Position numbers and translations under genes: made by a program. From contig NZ_CP080267.1 of assembly GCF_019431375.1 (NCBI RefSeq), positions 744,001 to 808,000 of the forward strand: a stretch of 64,000 bases of DNA, read 5' to 3'. Origin of the DNA: Alcanivorax sp. GTDB taxonomy: Bacteria; Pseudomonadota; Gammaproteobacteria; Pseudomonadales; Alcanivoracaceae. Of the stretch, positions 9,402 through 18,758 are shown piece by piece; the stretch's first letter is position 1; every line of letters begins with the position of its first letter. The notes under the pieces are model-generated. The model ran no database searches. It was not told the origin of the DNA and worked only from the letters and a program-made list of their open reading frames with translations.

Positions 9402-9824
9402 CTACGCGCCTGCCCCGGCGTCATCCACAAAGGTGTCGATCAGACCGCAGACCCGACCATCGTCAAGACGCTGGTCGGGAGTGGTTTGCCATTCGGCCAT
9501 GGCCGTGCGCATCCGCTGGCTCAGTGATTGCAACTCGGCAATGCGGTCTTCCACTTGTTGCAGTCGGCTTTCAATCAACGTACGTACCTGACCACAAGGC
9601 GTCTCTCCATGTCGGGACGCATCAGCAAGAGCCTGGATATCAGCGAGGGTAAATCCCAGAGATCGTGCCTTCAGGGCAAACCGCAACAATCGTAAATCCG
9701 TATTTCTGTAATGCCGATAGCCGTTATTCGGGTCCCTGACCGGTTGCAGCAAGCCAATGTCGGTGTAATGCCGGACCGTTTCGGTGGTGGTTCCCGTCTT
9801 GCGGGCCAGGTCGGAAACACGCAT
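9402..9824 (-). CDS. MerR family transcriptional regulator (ZntR/CadR-like)
   Basis: A 140-residue regulator. The N-terminal winged helix reads MRVSDLARKTGTTTETVRHY with the typical GLLQP and NGYRHY that follow. A coiled dimerisation helix comes next, with a Cys at about residue 78 (ETPCGQV) and another near residue 126 (GRVCGLID). These match the positions of metal-binding Cys in ZntR-like sensors, but the usual Cys-Cys pair is absent, so metal sensing is uncertain. The start at 9824 lies one base after the upstream gene's stop. No metal-efflux gene is adjacent. Confidence 0.82.
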   Translation of the reverse strand: MRVSDLARKTGTTTETVRHYTDIGLLQPVRDPNNGYRHYRNTDLRLLRFALKARSLGFTLADIQALADASRHGETPCGQVRTLIESRLQQVEDRIAELQSLSQRMRTAMAEWQTTPDQRLDDGRVCGLIDTFVDDAGAGA

Positions 9825-9825
9825 G

Positions 9826-10764
9826 TCAGTTTTCTCCCGGTACCGTCCAGGGTTGGTAGATAGCGGGCACCGGGGCACCCTGCTGTTGGTAATAATTCCC
9901 GATGGCAGCCGACACGGTGTCGGCACCCAAAGCGACCGAAAGCTGATCGAGAAACTCTGTCCCGCCCTGCTCCACAGCCAGATAACATTGCAGCGCCACA
10001 TCAGCCAGCAACCGATGTTCCGGGTGCCGTTGCCAGGCCTGCTCCAGATCGGCCTGCACCCATTCACATCGCTGCTGAAGCAACGCCAGCTGCCCCTTGA
10101 GCCACCACAGATAGGGATCATCGCCGAGTGCGTCATGGAGTTGCTTGCTGATCTGCCGGTAATGATCCTGATCGGAAGCCAGGGGTTTCTCAAGCTGCCA
10201 CAAAGCCGGTTTATTGGTGGGCTCCTGGGCCGCCAGGGCCTGATCTTCACAAGGCTTGTCACTGCATTGTGCGAGCCATAACGCTTGCAGGACAGGGCGT
10301 CCTGCTGCCAGGGATGCCAGTTCCGGGGAGCCCGGTCGGTTCTGCAGCATTGCCAAGAATGCCTTGCCCTGTCCGCTGTTAAACCTGGCGCCGTAGGCAA
10401 TCAGATCACTCAACTGCAGGCCACTGCTATAGTCGTACCATTCGGTCAGCCGATAGTCTTCGCCCGGCTCGCCCTCCAGCCGCAAAAAACCAATGGCCCC
10501 GTCAGCAAAATGCAGCCTGACACGGGCGGCAAAACGTGCCCGGTTTTCATTGAATCCGGTGATGGCAAATTGCTCGATGTTAACGTCCTGTACCCATCGG
10601 GCAATCTGCTGGTCGGGAATGGGTATAAGCGCCTGCCTGGCCAGCACCGGCTTGAGCGACCCGCTGGCCAGGTCCGCTCGCAGAGCCTGCAAGGTGGTGC
10701 TGTCAGCAACAACACCGGATGCAAGACAGAAAAACAACAACGTAGCCCAGAATCGGAAAGCCAT
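9826..10764 (-). CDS. Exported protein of unknown function with TPR-like C-terminus
   Basis: About 312 residues, beginning with a signal peptide (MAFRFWATLLFFCLASGVVA). The ATG at 10764 has a GAGGG ribosome site five bases upstream; an ATG four codons earlier is also possible. The middle looks like a beta-rich domain (FAARVRLHFADGAIGFLRLEGEP). The last 130 residues are helical with tetratricopeptide-like spacing (DDPYLWWLKGQLALLQQRCE) and paired Cys. I do not recognise the family. It is probably co-transcribed with the merR gene that follows one base after its stop. Confidence 0.7.
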   Translation of the reverse strand: MAFRFWATLLFFCLASGVVADSTTLQALRADLASGSLKPVLARQALIPIPDQQIARWVQDVNIEQFAITGFNENRARFAARVRLHFADGAIGFLRLEGEPGEDYRLTEWYDYSSGLQLSDLIAYGARFNSGQGKAFLAMLQNRPGSPELASLAAGRPVLQALWLAQCSDKPCEDQALAAQEPTNKPALWQLEKPLASDQDHYRQISKQLHDALGDDPYLWWLKGQLALLQQRCEWVQADLEQAWQRHPEHRLLADVALQCYLAVEQGGTEFLDQLSVALGADTVSAAIGNYYQQQGAPVPAIYQPWTVPGEN

Positions 10765-10885
10765 GGGAACCCTCATTCAATCCCGCACAGCCTAGGCAAA
10801 AAACCGTGCACAAGCCACACACCGACGATCAATAGGTGAGGCCAGAATGGGCAAAAGTGACGATAACTCACCCGCCAGGCCACTT

Positions 10886-10917
10886 GCCTTTAGTCCGGGG
10901 AACACCACGCTAAAGGC
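10886..10917 (-). terminator. Weak stem-loop downstream of the FGGY kinase gene
   Basis: Perfect 8-base arms (gcctttag at 10886-10893, ctaaaggc at 10910-10917) lie just after the kinase stop on the minus strand. There is no strong T run, so termination is only possible. Confidence 0.3.
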
Positions 10918-10926
10918 GCACGGCTC

Positions 10927-12486
10927 CTATCGTGCCGGATAGCCGGTGATCTGCCTGATCGAGCGATAAAGCGGCGACAGGCGCGGATACATTTTCCGGT
11001 AGACGTGCCGATATAGCGCATCGTATTGGCGGGCCACTTCCGGCTCAGGGTCGAAACGCTGGCCAGGTCGGGTCATGGCGGCCACTGCACTGGCATGGTC
11101 CGGATGCAGCCCCATGGCCACGGCAGCATTGATGGCCGCACCCAACCCGGAGGTTTCCGGGGTATGTGGCCGTTCAGCAGGCAGACCGAACAGGTTCGCG
11201 GTAATCTGCATGATGGCATCGCTCTGGGAACCACCGCCGGACACCCGCAGAGACTGTACCTTCACCCGATTGCGCTTCTCCAGACGCTCCTTGCCCTCGC
11301 GCAACGCATAGGCAATGCCTTCGATAATCGCCCGATAGAGATGGGCACGGGTATGGACGTCACCAAAGCCGATGATGGCACCCTTGGCTTCCGGCCCGGG
11401 GATGCGTACCCCGGGATTCCAGAACGGTTGCAGCACCAGCCCCATGGCGCCGGGGGGAGATTCATGAAGGAAGGATTCGAAAAGGGTTTCCGGGCTGACA
11501 CCCAGCTCTTGCGCTTGCTGCACTTCCTGCTGTGCGAACTCCCGCTTGAACCAGTTCACCATCCAGTAGCCACGCTGAACAATGATTTCCGAGTTGTAGC
11601 GCCCCGGTACCGCAGCGCTGTAGGCGGGCACAAACGGAATCGGTTCCACATAGCGCTCATTACAGGTATTGAAGGTGGCCGTGGTGCCATAGCTTAGGTT
11701 GCCGATTTCCGGAGTAAAGGCGCCCGAACCAAGCACTTCGCAGGCTTTGTCCGCACCACTGGCAATCACCGGCAGGCCAGCAGGAATACCGGTATGCCGG
11801 CTGGCAGCGGCGGTGACCTTGCCCAGCAATTCGCCAGATGGGATCAGCTCGGGAAGTTGATCCCGGGTGACCCGGAGGGCTTTCCATTTAAGGTCATGGT
11901 CCGGCGCCCAGCGTTGCCCTTTGTAGTCGAAAGGAATGTAGCCGACCTGGGAAGCGGTGCAGTCGCGGATTTCACCAGTAAGGCGGTAATTCAGGTAGCC
12001 AGATAGCAGAAGGAAATGGGCCGTACGCTGCCAGATCTCCGGCTCGTCCACGGCCAGCCAGTTGCACTCTGCCTTGGCCTGGAACTGACGCAAGGTTTCC
12101 CCTTGCCCCAGCAAGTTCACCGGCGCCGCATACCACCAGGGAAGTTGCGGAAAATCCGGCGTGCGTCGCTGATCCAGCCAGATCACAGCCGGACGCAATG
12201 GTCGCATGGCCTTGTCCAGACAGACCACTGACGCCCTCTGGGTAGTCAGGGAGACGGCTATCACTCTTGAGCGCAGCTCGGCATGTTCAAGCCATAGCCC
12301 CTGGCAGGCCTGTCCCAGTTGCTCCCAGAAATAATTGGCGTCTTGCTCGGCATGGCCCGGTTGGCCAGCCAGGTAAGGCTCGATGTGTTGTTGATACTTG
12401 GCGACCAGTTCACCATTGCCATCAAACAACATGGCCCGGGCACTCTGCGTGCCCTGATCCAGTGCCAGCAGCAAAGGCGCGCTCAT
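10927..12486 (-). CDS. FGGY-family carbohydrate kinase (glycerol-kinase-like)
   Basis: A 519-residue ASKHA-fold kinase. The N-terminal phosphate loop region reads ALDQGTQSARAMLFD. The FGGY_C block is present (SGGGSQSDAIMQITANLFG, TSGLGAAINAAVAMG). Such kinases phosphorylate polyols or ketoses. The operon partners are a GlpD-like dehydrogenase and an alkyl-DHAP-synthase-like enzyme, so glycerol or a glycerol ether is a reasonable substrate guess, but the sequence differs from canonical GlpK. Its ATG overlaps the glpD stop by four bases (ATGA), so translation is coupled. Confidence 0.87.
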   Translation of the reverse strand: MSAPLLLALDQGTQSARAMLFDGNGELVAKYQQHIEPYLAGQPGHAEQDANYFWEQLGQACQGLWLEHAELRSRVIAVSLTTQRASVVCLDKAMRPLRPAVIWLDQRRTPDFPQLPWWYAAPVNLLGQGETLRQFQAKAECNWLAVDEPEIWQRTAHFLLLSGYLNYRLTGEIRDCTASQVGYIPFDYKGQRWAPDHDLKWKALRVTRDQLPELIPSGELLGKVTAAASRHTGIPAGLPVIASGADKACEVLGSGAFTPEIGNLSYGTTATFNTCNERYVEPIPFVPAYSAAVPGRYNSEIIVQRGYWMVNWFKREFAQQEVQQAQELGVSPETLFESFLHESPPGAMGLVLQPFWNPGVRIPGPEAKGAIIGFGDVHTRAHLYRAIIEGIAYALREGKERLEKRNRVKVQSLRVSGGGSQSDAIMQITANLFGLPAERPHTPETSGLGAAINAAVAMGLHPDHASAVAAMTRPGQRFDPEPEVARQYDALYRHVYRKMYPRLSPLYRSIRQITGYPAR

Positions 12487-13982
12487 CCCGCCGCCTGCTG
12501 TGCTGGAGAGGCAGGAACACCGTAATAACGCTGATGGATATCCAGGTAGCGACTGCGCTCCTGATCCCAGCGGGCATCGTCCCAGCCAAGGCTGTGCTGA
12601 ATTTGCTGTCTCAGCGTATCCAGAAACACTTTACCGGCCCCAGGCAGCAAAAGCCCCAGACGGGTACGGCGCAGCATCAGATCATCCAGATGCACCACAT
12701 CCTCGTTATCCAGGATCCACTGAATAAACACCGGGTCCCCCTGATCCGCGTGCAGGAAAGCATCCACCGCTGCGGGAGCATCGCTGATGGGGGTAAAACC
12801 CCGCTCACTGCTTTTCTGGCCACGCTTGTGGTCGGCATTACTGATCAGCCCGGTGGCAAGCAAGGCATCCAGGGCGATCAATCTGAATGTCGTCAGCTTG
12901 CCACCACTGACAGTGACAATGCCGTTTTCGCCCCATACCGCGTGATCGCGACGCTCCTTGGAAGGGTCCAGGCCCTTGCCAGAGGCAATCACCGGTCGGA
13001 CACCGGCAATAGTCGAATAAATGTCCTCCCGGCTGAGCCCGACCTTGGGGAACTGGCTGTTGATGAGTCTTAGCAGGTAGTCCACTTCCTGGCCACTGGC
13101 CGCCGCTTCAATATCCATGTCTTGGGGGTGGTCCAGATCCGTGGTCCCCACGCAGGTCACCCCTTCCCAGGGGAACACAAAGACCGGTCGACCATCGTCC
13201 GGGTGCATGACGGTAAGACAATCTTCCACTGGCAGACGCGCTGGATCGACAAAGAGATGACTGCCACGCAGCGGTCGAACGCGAGGGTCGCTGCCGGAAA
13301 AACGATCAGCCCAGGCGCCAGTGGCGCTGACCACTCTGCGCGATGAGAGCGTAGCGGTCTGTCCGGTGGTTCGGTCTGTTACGGTGACGGCGAACCTGTC
13401 TCCGTTGGCCTCAGCCTGCTCCACCCGACAATAATTTTGCGCCTGGCCACCATGGCGGGCCGCTTCCAGTATCGCCCGCACCACCAGACGGCAGTCATCG
13501 GTGAGAGCGTCGGTATAACTCATGGCTCCAGTGAGCGACTGGCTGTTCAAGCCCGGCACGCGTTCCAGCAGTTGCTCGCGGCTAAGGTAACGATGATCAC
13601 GGATGCCCGCCAGGAAGTCATACAGCCAGAGAATCACCTTCATGGGCCATCGGCCCGGGAAAACCCCTTTGCGCAACGGGAACAGATAGGTTGCCCGCTC
13701 CACCAGACCAGGCAATTCCTCGATCAGGCGCTCACGTTCAAGCAGAGAGTGGCGAGTCAGACGAATATCACCCTGGGCGATATAACGCAGACCACCATGC
13801 ACCATCTTCGAGGAGCGGCTGGATGTTCCCCAGGCAAAATCGGTCTGTTCCAGCAACAGAACCCTGAGTCCGCGGCGAGCCGCTTCCAGCAAGACTCCGG
13901 CACCGGTGATACCCCCTCCGATCACAATAAGATCCCAGTTTTCGTCAGCGAGAGCATCCAGGGATTGGCGTTTGCCGAGCAT
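12483..13982 (-). CDS. glpD: FAD-dependent glycerol-3-phosphate dehydrogenase, GlpD family
   Basis: A 499-residue flavoenzyme. The dinucleotide motif VIGGGITGAGVLLEAARRG lies near residue 20, followed by SSRSSKMVHGGLRYIAQGDI, both diagnostic for GlpD. The C-terminal domain includes TVSGGKLTTFR. GlpD oxidises glycerol-3-phosphate to DHAP and passes electrons to quinone at the inner membrane. ATG 13982 is preferred because AAGGA lies six bases upstream. It sits between the AGPS-like gene (12-base gap) and the kinase (four-base overlap), giving a compact operon around glycerol-phosphate chemistry. Confidence 0.9.
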   Translation of the reverse strand: MLGKRQSLDALADENWDLIVIGGGITGAGVLLEAARRGLRVLLLEQTDFAWGTSSRSSKMVHGGLRYIAQGDIRLTRHSLLERERLIEELPGLVERATYLFPLRKGVFPGRWPMKVILWLYDFLAGIRDHRYLSREQLLERVPGLNSQSLTGAMSYTDALTDDCRLVVRAILEAARHGGQAQNYCRVEQAEANGDRFAVTVTDRTTGQTATLSSRRVVSATGAWADRFSGSDPRVRPLRGSHLFVDPARLPVEDCLTVMHPDDGRPVFVFPWEGVTCVGTTDLDHPQDMDIEAAASGQEVDYLLRLINSQFPKVGLSREDIYSTIAGVRPVIASGKGLDPSKERRDHAVWGENGIVTVSGGKLTTFRLIALDALLATGLISNADHKRGQKSSERGFTPISDAPAAVDAFLHADQGDPVFIQWILDNEDVVHLDDLMLRRTRLGLLLPGAGKVFLDTLRQQIQHSLGWDDARWDQERSRYLDIHQRYYGVPASPAQQAAG

Positions 13983-13994
13983 CAATATTCCTTC

Positions 13995-15602
13995 TCAAAC
14001 TTGGGACTGTGTGTTGTCGAGCAAGCAACCGGGGTTCAACCGCTGCTGCGGGTCAAAGTGCTTCACCAATGACGCCAATGCTGCCATACCCTGGTCACCC
14101 TTCTCGTGATGGAGCCATGGCGCATGATCGCGCCCTACCCCGTGCTGATGGCTGATCGTGCCGCCTTGGGCCACGATGGCATCACTGGCCGCGTCCTTCA
14201 TGGCCCGCCAGCGTTTCAAGGTGGCCTGGTAACTGTCAGAGCAACGAAACACGTAGGTGGTATAAATACTGGAACCCTGCGGATAAAGGTGTGACAGATG
14301 GGTAAAGACGTGCACTTTCTCACCTTCACCTGCGTTGTCACGAACCGCCTGCTCCATGGCCTTCATGGCCGGGGTGACCCGATTCCAGTCCACTGCGGTT
14401 TCGAACGTGTCCACCACATAACCATGCTCCCACAGGCCGTGGCGTAAATAGGGGGAGCGGAAACGGGACTCTTCCCATTTCTTGCCCAGCAACTCACCTA
14501 CCACAGTGCCTCCAGCAGCACGAATGCGTTTCTTCACCGTGGCCAGGGTATGGCGAACCAATGCTTTTTCACCGGTGACCCCGAAAGTAATCATGCATTT
14601 TTCATTCCCGCAGCCGCGCAATGACAGATAACGGTGGAGAACGGCCACCAGCCTTTCATGGCCAGCCAGCATCAGGTGGGTGCGGGTTTCTTCTGCATTG
14701 GAAAGCCGCAGCATGGAAAGTGGTAGCTTGGCCTGGGTCAGGCTACGAACAAGCGTCTTGGCTGTTTCCCAATCCGGCGCGAAGGCCACCTGGAAGGTTT
14801 CTGTTTCCGGCAGGGGTGTAACCCGTACCTTGACCTCGGTAATGATCCCCATGCGCCCTTCCGAGCCCATGATGATTTCCCTGAGATCCGGCCCCGCAGA
14901 TGACGCCGGGATGGTGGGGATATCCAGAGTGCCTCTGGGGGTTTCAACACGACCGCCGGCAAACATTTGCTCAATACGACCATAACGCATGGACTGTTGA
15001 CCGCTGGAGCGGCTGGCTACCCAACCGCCAACGGTAGACAGTTCCCAGGATTGCGGAAAATGGCCCAGCATGTATCCCTGCTCGCGTAACTGACGTTCCA
15101 CTTCCGGCCCGGCAGTGCCGGCACCAAAAGTGGCAATCTGGCTTTCCTTATCCAGGTGAAGCAATTGATTCATAGCGGCCAGAGACAGTGTCAGCACCGG
15201 CTTGTCGCTGACAGGTGGGTTGATATGCCCGGCCACGGAGGTGCCTCCACCATAGGGAATAACAAGCACATCGTTCTCTTGCGCCCAGGCCAGCAAGGTC
15301 TTCACCTCTTCGCTTTTGCCCGGGACGGCAACACCGTCTGGGAAACGGCCGAAATCACCAGACCGCATGGCCAGCCAGTCTGGCAGGCTTTGCCCCCGGG
15401 CATGACGAATACGGGTTTCTGCATCGGTACGAATTAATGGATGCTCAGGCAGGCGTGATGCCGGCACTCGCTGTGACACCGCGGCCATTTCTGCATCGGG
15501 GAGAGGGGTGGCAGCACCGAGACGGGCTTGCAGAAAACTCAGGCCTGAGGCCTTGAGCGGATAATGGTTGGCGCTATCGCCCCAGCCGTTCCAGCGTCGC
15601 AT
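13995..15602 (-). CDS. FAD-linked oxidase, alkyldihydroxyacetonephosphate synthase-like
   Basis: A 535-residue protein of the vanillyl-alcohol-oxidase fold. The FAD-binding part has VIPYGGGTSVAGHINPP (about residues 115-131) and SWELSTVGGWVASRSSGQQS. The C-terminal part has ISHQHGVGRDHAPWL and DPQQRLNPGCLL. These match the AGPS branch, which exchanges the acyl chain of acyl-DHAP for a fatty alcohol to make ether lipid. The start has an AAGGAG site upstream. With GlpD and the kinase it forms one operon. Whether it truly makes ether lipids or is a lactate/glycolate-type oxidase is not settled by sequence. Confidence 0.82.
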   Translation of the reverse strand: MRRWNGWGDSANHYPLKASGLSFLQARLGAATPLPDAEMAAVSQRVPASRLPEHPLIRTDAETRIRHARGQSLPDWLAMRSGDFGRFPDGVAVPGKSEEVKTLLAWAQENDVLVIPYGGGTSVAGHINPPVSDKPVLTLSLAAMNQLLHLDKESQIATFGAGTAGPEVERQLREQGYMLGHFPQSWELSTVGGWVASRSSGQQSMRYGRIEQMFAGGRVETPRGTLDIPTIPASSAGPDLREIIMGSEGRMGIITEVKVRVTPLPETETFQVAFAPDWETAKTLVRSLTQAKLPLSMLRLSNAEETRTHLMLAGHERLVAVLHRYLSLRGCGNEKCMITFGVTGEKALVRHTLATVKKRIRAAGGTVVGELLGKKWEESRFRSPYLRHGLWEHGYVVDTFETAVDWNRVTPAMKAMEQAVRDNAGEGEKVHVFTHLSHLYPQGSSIYTTYVFRCSDSYQATLKRWRAMKDAASDAIVAQGGTISHQHGVGRDHAPWLHHEKGDQGMAALASLVKHFDPQQRLNPGCLLDNTQSQV

Positions 15603-15950
15603 GCGCGATACTCCTTGGTTTTATAAATCCGTCGGCCCCGAAATGGGAGGCGTTATATCGGGGCGTACCGAACCAGACTGACTGCACCAATGGTAGCCCT
15701 GAAAGGAAGGGGTTTCATTGGCGCAGCGGGACAGTGGATGGACTATTTCGGACACCGATCGGGTTTTGTTCTCCCAAAACGGCGTTATTGAATAGATAAC
15801 AACCGTATGCCGACAGATACTCGGTTTTTTTCGTACAAATTCGTAAACTGATGAACACGCCGCTTTACCGGCCATGCTCTCAGGGCTATTGTTTGTACAC
15901 GCCCAAACTATTTAAAAACCAATACCTTATAAGACTTACAAGGAGTTTCC
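15603..15950. promoter_or_regulatory. Divergent control region, AGPS-like operon and OmpA lipoprotein
   Basis: This 348-base, comparatively AT-rich region serves both the AGPS-glpD-kinase operon (leftward) and the OmpA lipoprotein gene (rightward). Near the lipoprotein gene, TATTTAAAAA and TTATAAGAC at about 15907-15936 are plausible -10-like elements, followed by AAGGAG ahead of the ATG. No defined operator could be assigned. Confidence 0.4.
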
Positions 15951-16619
15951 ATGAAACGTTTCGTTGGCTGCCTGGCACTTGCCGGCGCTATGTCCCTGCA
16001 GGCTGGCTGCAGCACTATCAACCCCTACACCGGTGAAAAGCAGACTTCCAAGGCTGGAATGGGTGCCGGTATTGGCGCCGTAACCGGTGCCCTGATCGGT
16101 ATCGCCACGTCAGACAGTGCCAAAGAGCGCAAGGAACGTGCACTGAAAGGCGCCGGTATTGGCGCTGTTGCCGGTGGTGGCGTTGGCTACTACATGGATG
16201 TACAGGAAGCCAAACTGCGCCAGAAACTGGAAGGCGCTGGCGTGTCGGTCACCCGTGACGGTGACAACATCATCCTGAACATGCCGGGTAACCTGACGTT
16301 CGACACCGACAGCACCACCGTGAAGTCTTCCTTCCGCCCGGTACTGGATGCCGTCTCTGAAGTACTGAAAGAGTACAAGTCCACCATGATCCAGGTCGCC
16401 GGTCACACCGACAGCACCGGTGGCGACAAATACAACCTGATGCTGTCCCAGCAGCGCGCCCAGTCCGTGGCCAACATTCTCGGTGGCTTCGGCGTTGAAC
16501 AAGTGCGCATGGACACCGTCGGCTTCGGCGAAACCCAACCCATCGCCAGCAATAACACTGCCAGCGGTCGGGAGCAGAACCGCCGCGTGGAACTGACCCT
16601 GCTGCCCTACACCGAGTAA
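15951..16619 (+). CDS. OmpA-family outer-membrane lipoprotein with glycine zipper
   Basis: A 222-residue lipoprotein. The lipobox LQAGC places the lipidated Cys at residue 20. Residues 36-85 hold two glycine-zipper segments (GMGAGIGAVTGALIGIA and GAGIGAVAGGGVGYY). From about residue 115 there is an OmpA peptidoglycan-binding domain (TFDTDSTTVK, VAGHTDSTGGDKYN, SQQRAQSV, GSGRENRR-like ASGREQNRRVEL). This is the YiaD-like architecture, anchoring the outer membrane to peptidoglycan. AAGGAG sits seven bases before the ATG. A strong stem-loop follows the stop, suggesting a single-gene unit. Confidence 0.93.
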   Translation: MKRFVGCLALAGAMSLQAGCSTINPYTGEKQTSKAGMGAGIGAVTGALIGIATSDSAKERKERALKGAGIGAVAGGGVGYYMDVQEAKLRQKLEGAGVSVTRDGDNIILNMPGNLTFDTDSTTVKSSFRPVLDAVSEVLKEYKSTMIQVAGHTDSTGGDKYNLMLSQQRAQSVANILGGFGVEQVRMDTVGFGETQPIASNNTASGREQNRRVELTLLPYTE

Positions 16620-16630
16620 GGCGGCCTGCG

Positions 16631-16655
16631 GAGGTGGGTGCCAGTCACCCACCTC
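16631..16655 (+). terminator. Stem-loop terminator after the OmpA lipoprotein gene
   Basis: Perfect 10-base arms (gaggtgggtg at 16631-16640, cacccacctc at 16646-16655) with a five-base loop, followed by a pyrimidine-rich tail, eleven bases after the stop codon. Confidence 0.75.
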
Positions 16656-16767
16656 TCCCCTCTTCCCCTTCCGCTTTTCCAATTCCACCGCAACATCCAG
16701 AGTGCATCACGATTTCCTTCGGGCCATGATGAGGTCACACGCTTCACAGCATCCAAAGGAACAGATC

Positions 16768-17850
16768 GTGACCACAGTGACTGCCGAGATTACCGACACA
16801 CAATGGCAGGCAATCCTGGTGCGTGACCGCCGCGCCGATGGTCGCTTTGTGTATGGGGTCATCACTACCGGGATTTTCTGTCGACCCAGCTGCCCTGCCA
16901 AACGCCCCAACCCAGACAATGTGCGAATTTTCCCGAATGGGCAGACAGCGCTGCAGGCCGGCTTTCGCCCCTGTCGTCGCTGCACTCCGCTTTCCCCGGC
17001 GGGCTCGCCGGTAACAGACATCGTGATTGCACTGTGTCGTTATATTGAACAAAGCCATGACTTGCCGACGCTGAAGGATCTTGCTTCTCAATGCGGCTGG
17101 TCACGCCACCATCTGCAGCGCCAGTTCAAGGCTGTCACCGGTCTCTCGCCGCGGGACTATGCATTGGCTGTGCGCCGGCGGCGGCTGGCCGTCAATTTAC
17201 AGCGACATCACTCAGTCAGTGATGCCATGCAGGAGTCTGGAATGGAATCCAGCAGCCAACTTTATACCCAAGGCAAGCAGATGCTGGGCATGTTGCCTGG
17301 CCAGTATCGTTCCCGTGGTGCGGGCATCACCATCCGATTTGCCATGGCCGAATGCAGCCTGGGAAGCCTGCTGGTGGCGGAAACGGCGCAGGGTATCTGT
17401 GCCATCAGCCTCGGTGATGAGCCGGAGCCATTACTCCTGGAATTCCAGGCCCGCTTTGCCGACGCCGACCTGCTTCCCCCGGATCCGGCGTTTGATGACA
17501 AGGTGGCCCGGGTTATTGCACTGATCGAAGATCCGCACCGGAACCTGTCGTTACCGCTGGACATTCGCGGCACCGCTTTTCAACAGCGTGTGTGGCAGGC
17601 GCTGCAGCAGATACCGCCGGGCACCACCCTGTCCTATCAGGAGCTGGCCGAGAAAATCGGCCAGCCGGGTGCGGCCCGGGCAGTGGCGTCGGCCTGCGCC
17701 GCCAACACACTTGCCGTGGCTATTCCCTGCCACCGTATTGTTCGCCGCGATGGCAGCCTGTCCGGCTATCGCTGGGGCGTGGAGCGCAAACGGGCCTTGC
17801 TGGAACGTGAGCACGAGGAGAGTGAGTGCGAAAAAAAACAGCGGAGGTAG
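16768..17850 (+). CDS. ada: Bifunctional Ada: alkylation-response activator / O6-methylguanine-DNA methyltransferase
   Basis: About 360 residues with the full Ada layout. The N-terminal zinc domain has FCRPSCPAKRP with CRRC downstream, where the first Cys accepts methyl from phosphotriesters. An AraC-type HTH follows (LKDLASQCGWSRHHLQRQFK). The C-terminal methyltransferase has IPCHRIVRRDG with the acceptor Cys. GTG 16768 is chosen for its AAAGGA site; an in-frame ATG at 16702 would add 22 residues. The 3' end overlaps the DNA glycosylase gene by 25 bases, forming an adaptive-response operon presumably activated by methylated Ada. Confidence 0.93.
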   Translation: MTTVTAEITDTQWQAILVRDRRADGRFVYGVITTGIFCRPSCPAKRPNPDNVRIFPNGQTALQAGFRPCRRCTPLSPAGSPVTDIVIALCRYIEQSHDLPTLKDLASQCGWSRHHLQRQFKAVTGLSPRDYALAVRRRRLAVNLQRHHSVSDAMQESGMESSSQLYTQGKQMLGMLPGQYRSRGAGITIRFAMAECSLGSLLVAETAQGICAISLGDEPEPLLLEFQARFADADLLPPDPAFDDKVARVIALIEDPHRNLSLPLDIRGTAFQQRVWQALQQIPPGTTLSYQELAEKIGQPGAARAVASACAANTLAVAIPCHRIVRRDGSLSGYRWGVERKRALLEREHEESECEKKQRR

Positions 17851-18728
17851 TTCTGCCGTTGCCGGTGGATTTTGATCGCGAGGCGTTTCTGGATTTTCAC
17901 CGGCGGGATGTTCAAGCGGTAGCCGAGAGAGTTGATGCCAAGAGGCTCGACAAGGCCTTCATCTGGCAACAGATACCGGCACTGCTGGTCGTGGAATTCA
18001 ACGAACCCGGCCAGGCCCGGATTGTGCTGAAGCCGGACAGTGACGTGCCGTTAACCGGTGTTTCACTGGAATCCTTTGCGCGTCACCTGCTGGGGCTGGA
18101 TCAGCCAACACAGGAATTCGAAGCAAAGGTTGCCGATCATCCCCTGATAGGCGTATTGGTGCGCTCCCAGGCCGGGTTGCGGGTGCCGCAATCCGCATCA
18201 CCTTTCGAGGCACTGAGCTGGGCAATCATCGGCCAGCAGATCAGTGTGGCCGCCGCGGTTTCCATTCGTCGACGTTTTATCCTGGCACTTGGCCGTCAGC
18301 ACAGTAGCGGCCTGTACTGCTACCCCGATGCCAGCGATGTGATTGCCACCGACGCGGAAACATTGAAAGCCTGCGGGTTTTCGCGCAGCAAGGCAGATTG
18401 CCTGCTGAGCGTGGCCCAAGCCTGCCTTGCTGAATCCCTGCTACCGCAGATCGGCATCCCAGAGAACCGCCTGAAAACACTACAGAAGACATTACTGGAC
18501 ATCCGCGGGCTCGGCCCCTGGAGCGTTCACTATGCATTGCTGCGAGGCTATGCCCGGATGGACGGCACCCTCCACGGGGATGTGGCCGTGCGCCGGGCAA
18601 TCCAACAATTACAGGGTGGTGCAACTCCGCCGACCGCCCGGGAAGCCGAAGCCTGGCTGGCAGACTTCCGCCCCTGGCGCAGCCTGCTGGCGGCTCATCT
18701 ATGGAAATCCCTGTCGCTAAACACCTGA
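17826..18728 (+). CDS. alkA: DNA-3-methyladenine glycosylase II, AlkA-like
   Basis: A 300-residue HhH-GPD glycosylase from GTG 17826. The helix-hairpin-helix reads LLDIRGLGPWSVHYAL (about residues 221-236) and is followed by GYARMDGTLHGDVAVRRA with the catalytic Asp. An N-terminal AlkA-type domain precedes it. The enzyme removes alkylated purines and fits with the overlapping ada gene. The last 39 codons are repeated exactly at 19707-19826 as part of the tandem duplication described below; that second piece lacks the rest of the gene. Confidence 0.9.
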   Translation: MRKKTAEVVLPLPVDFDREAFLDFHRRDVQAVAERVDAKRLDKAFIWQQIPALLVVEFNEPGQARIVLKPDSDVPLTGVSLESFARHLLGLDQPTQEFEAKVADHPLIGVLVRSQAGLRVPQSASPFEALSWAIIGQQISVAAAVSIRRRFILALGRQHSSGLYCYPDASDVIATDAETLKACGFSRSKADCLLSVAQACLAESLLPQIGIPENRLKTLQKTLLDIRGLGPWSVHYALLRGYARMDGTLHGDVAVRRAIQQLQGGATPPTAREAEAWLADFRPWRSLLAAHLWKSLSLNT

Positions 18729-18758
18729 CTCGATCTGGCCTATGACGCCCGGTATTTC

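Noticed and set aside
9402..10400. 332-residue long form of the MerR regulator
   Set aside because: The extension is antisense-like and overlaps the upstream exported protein; the HTH begins exactly at 9824.
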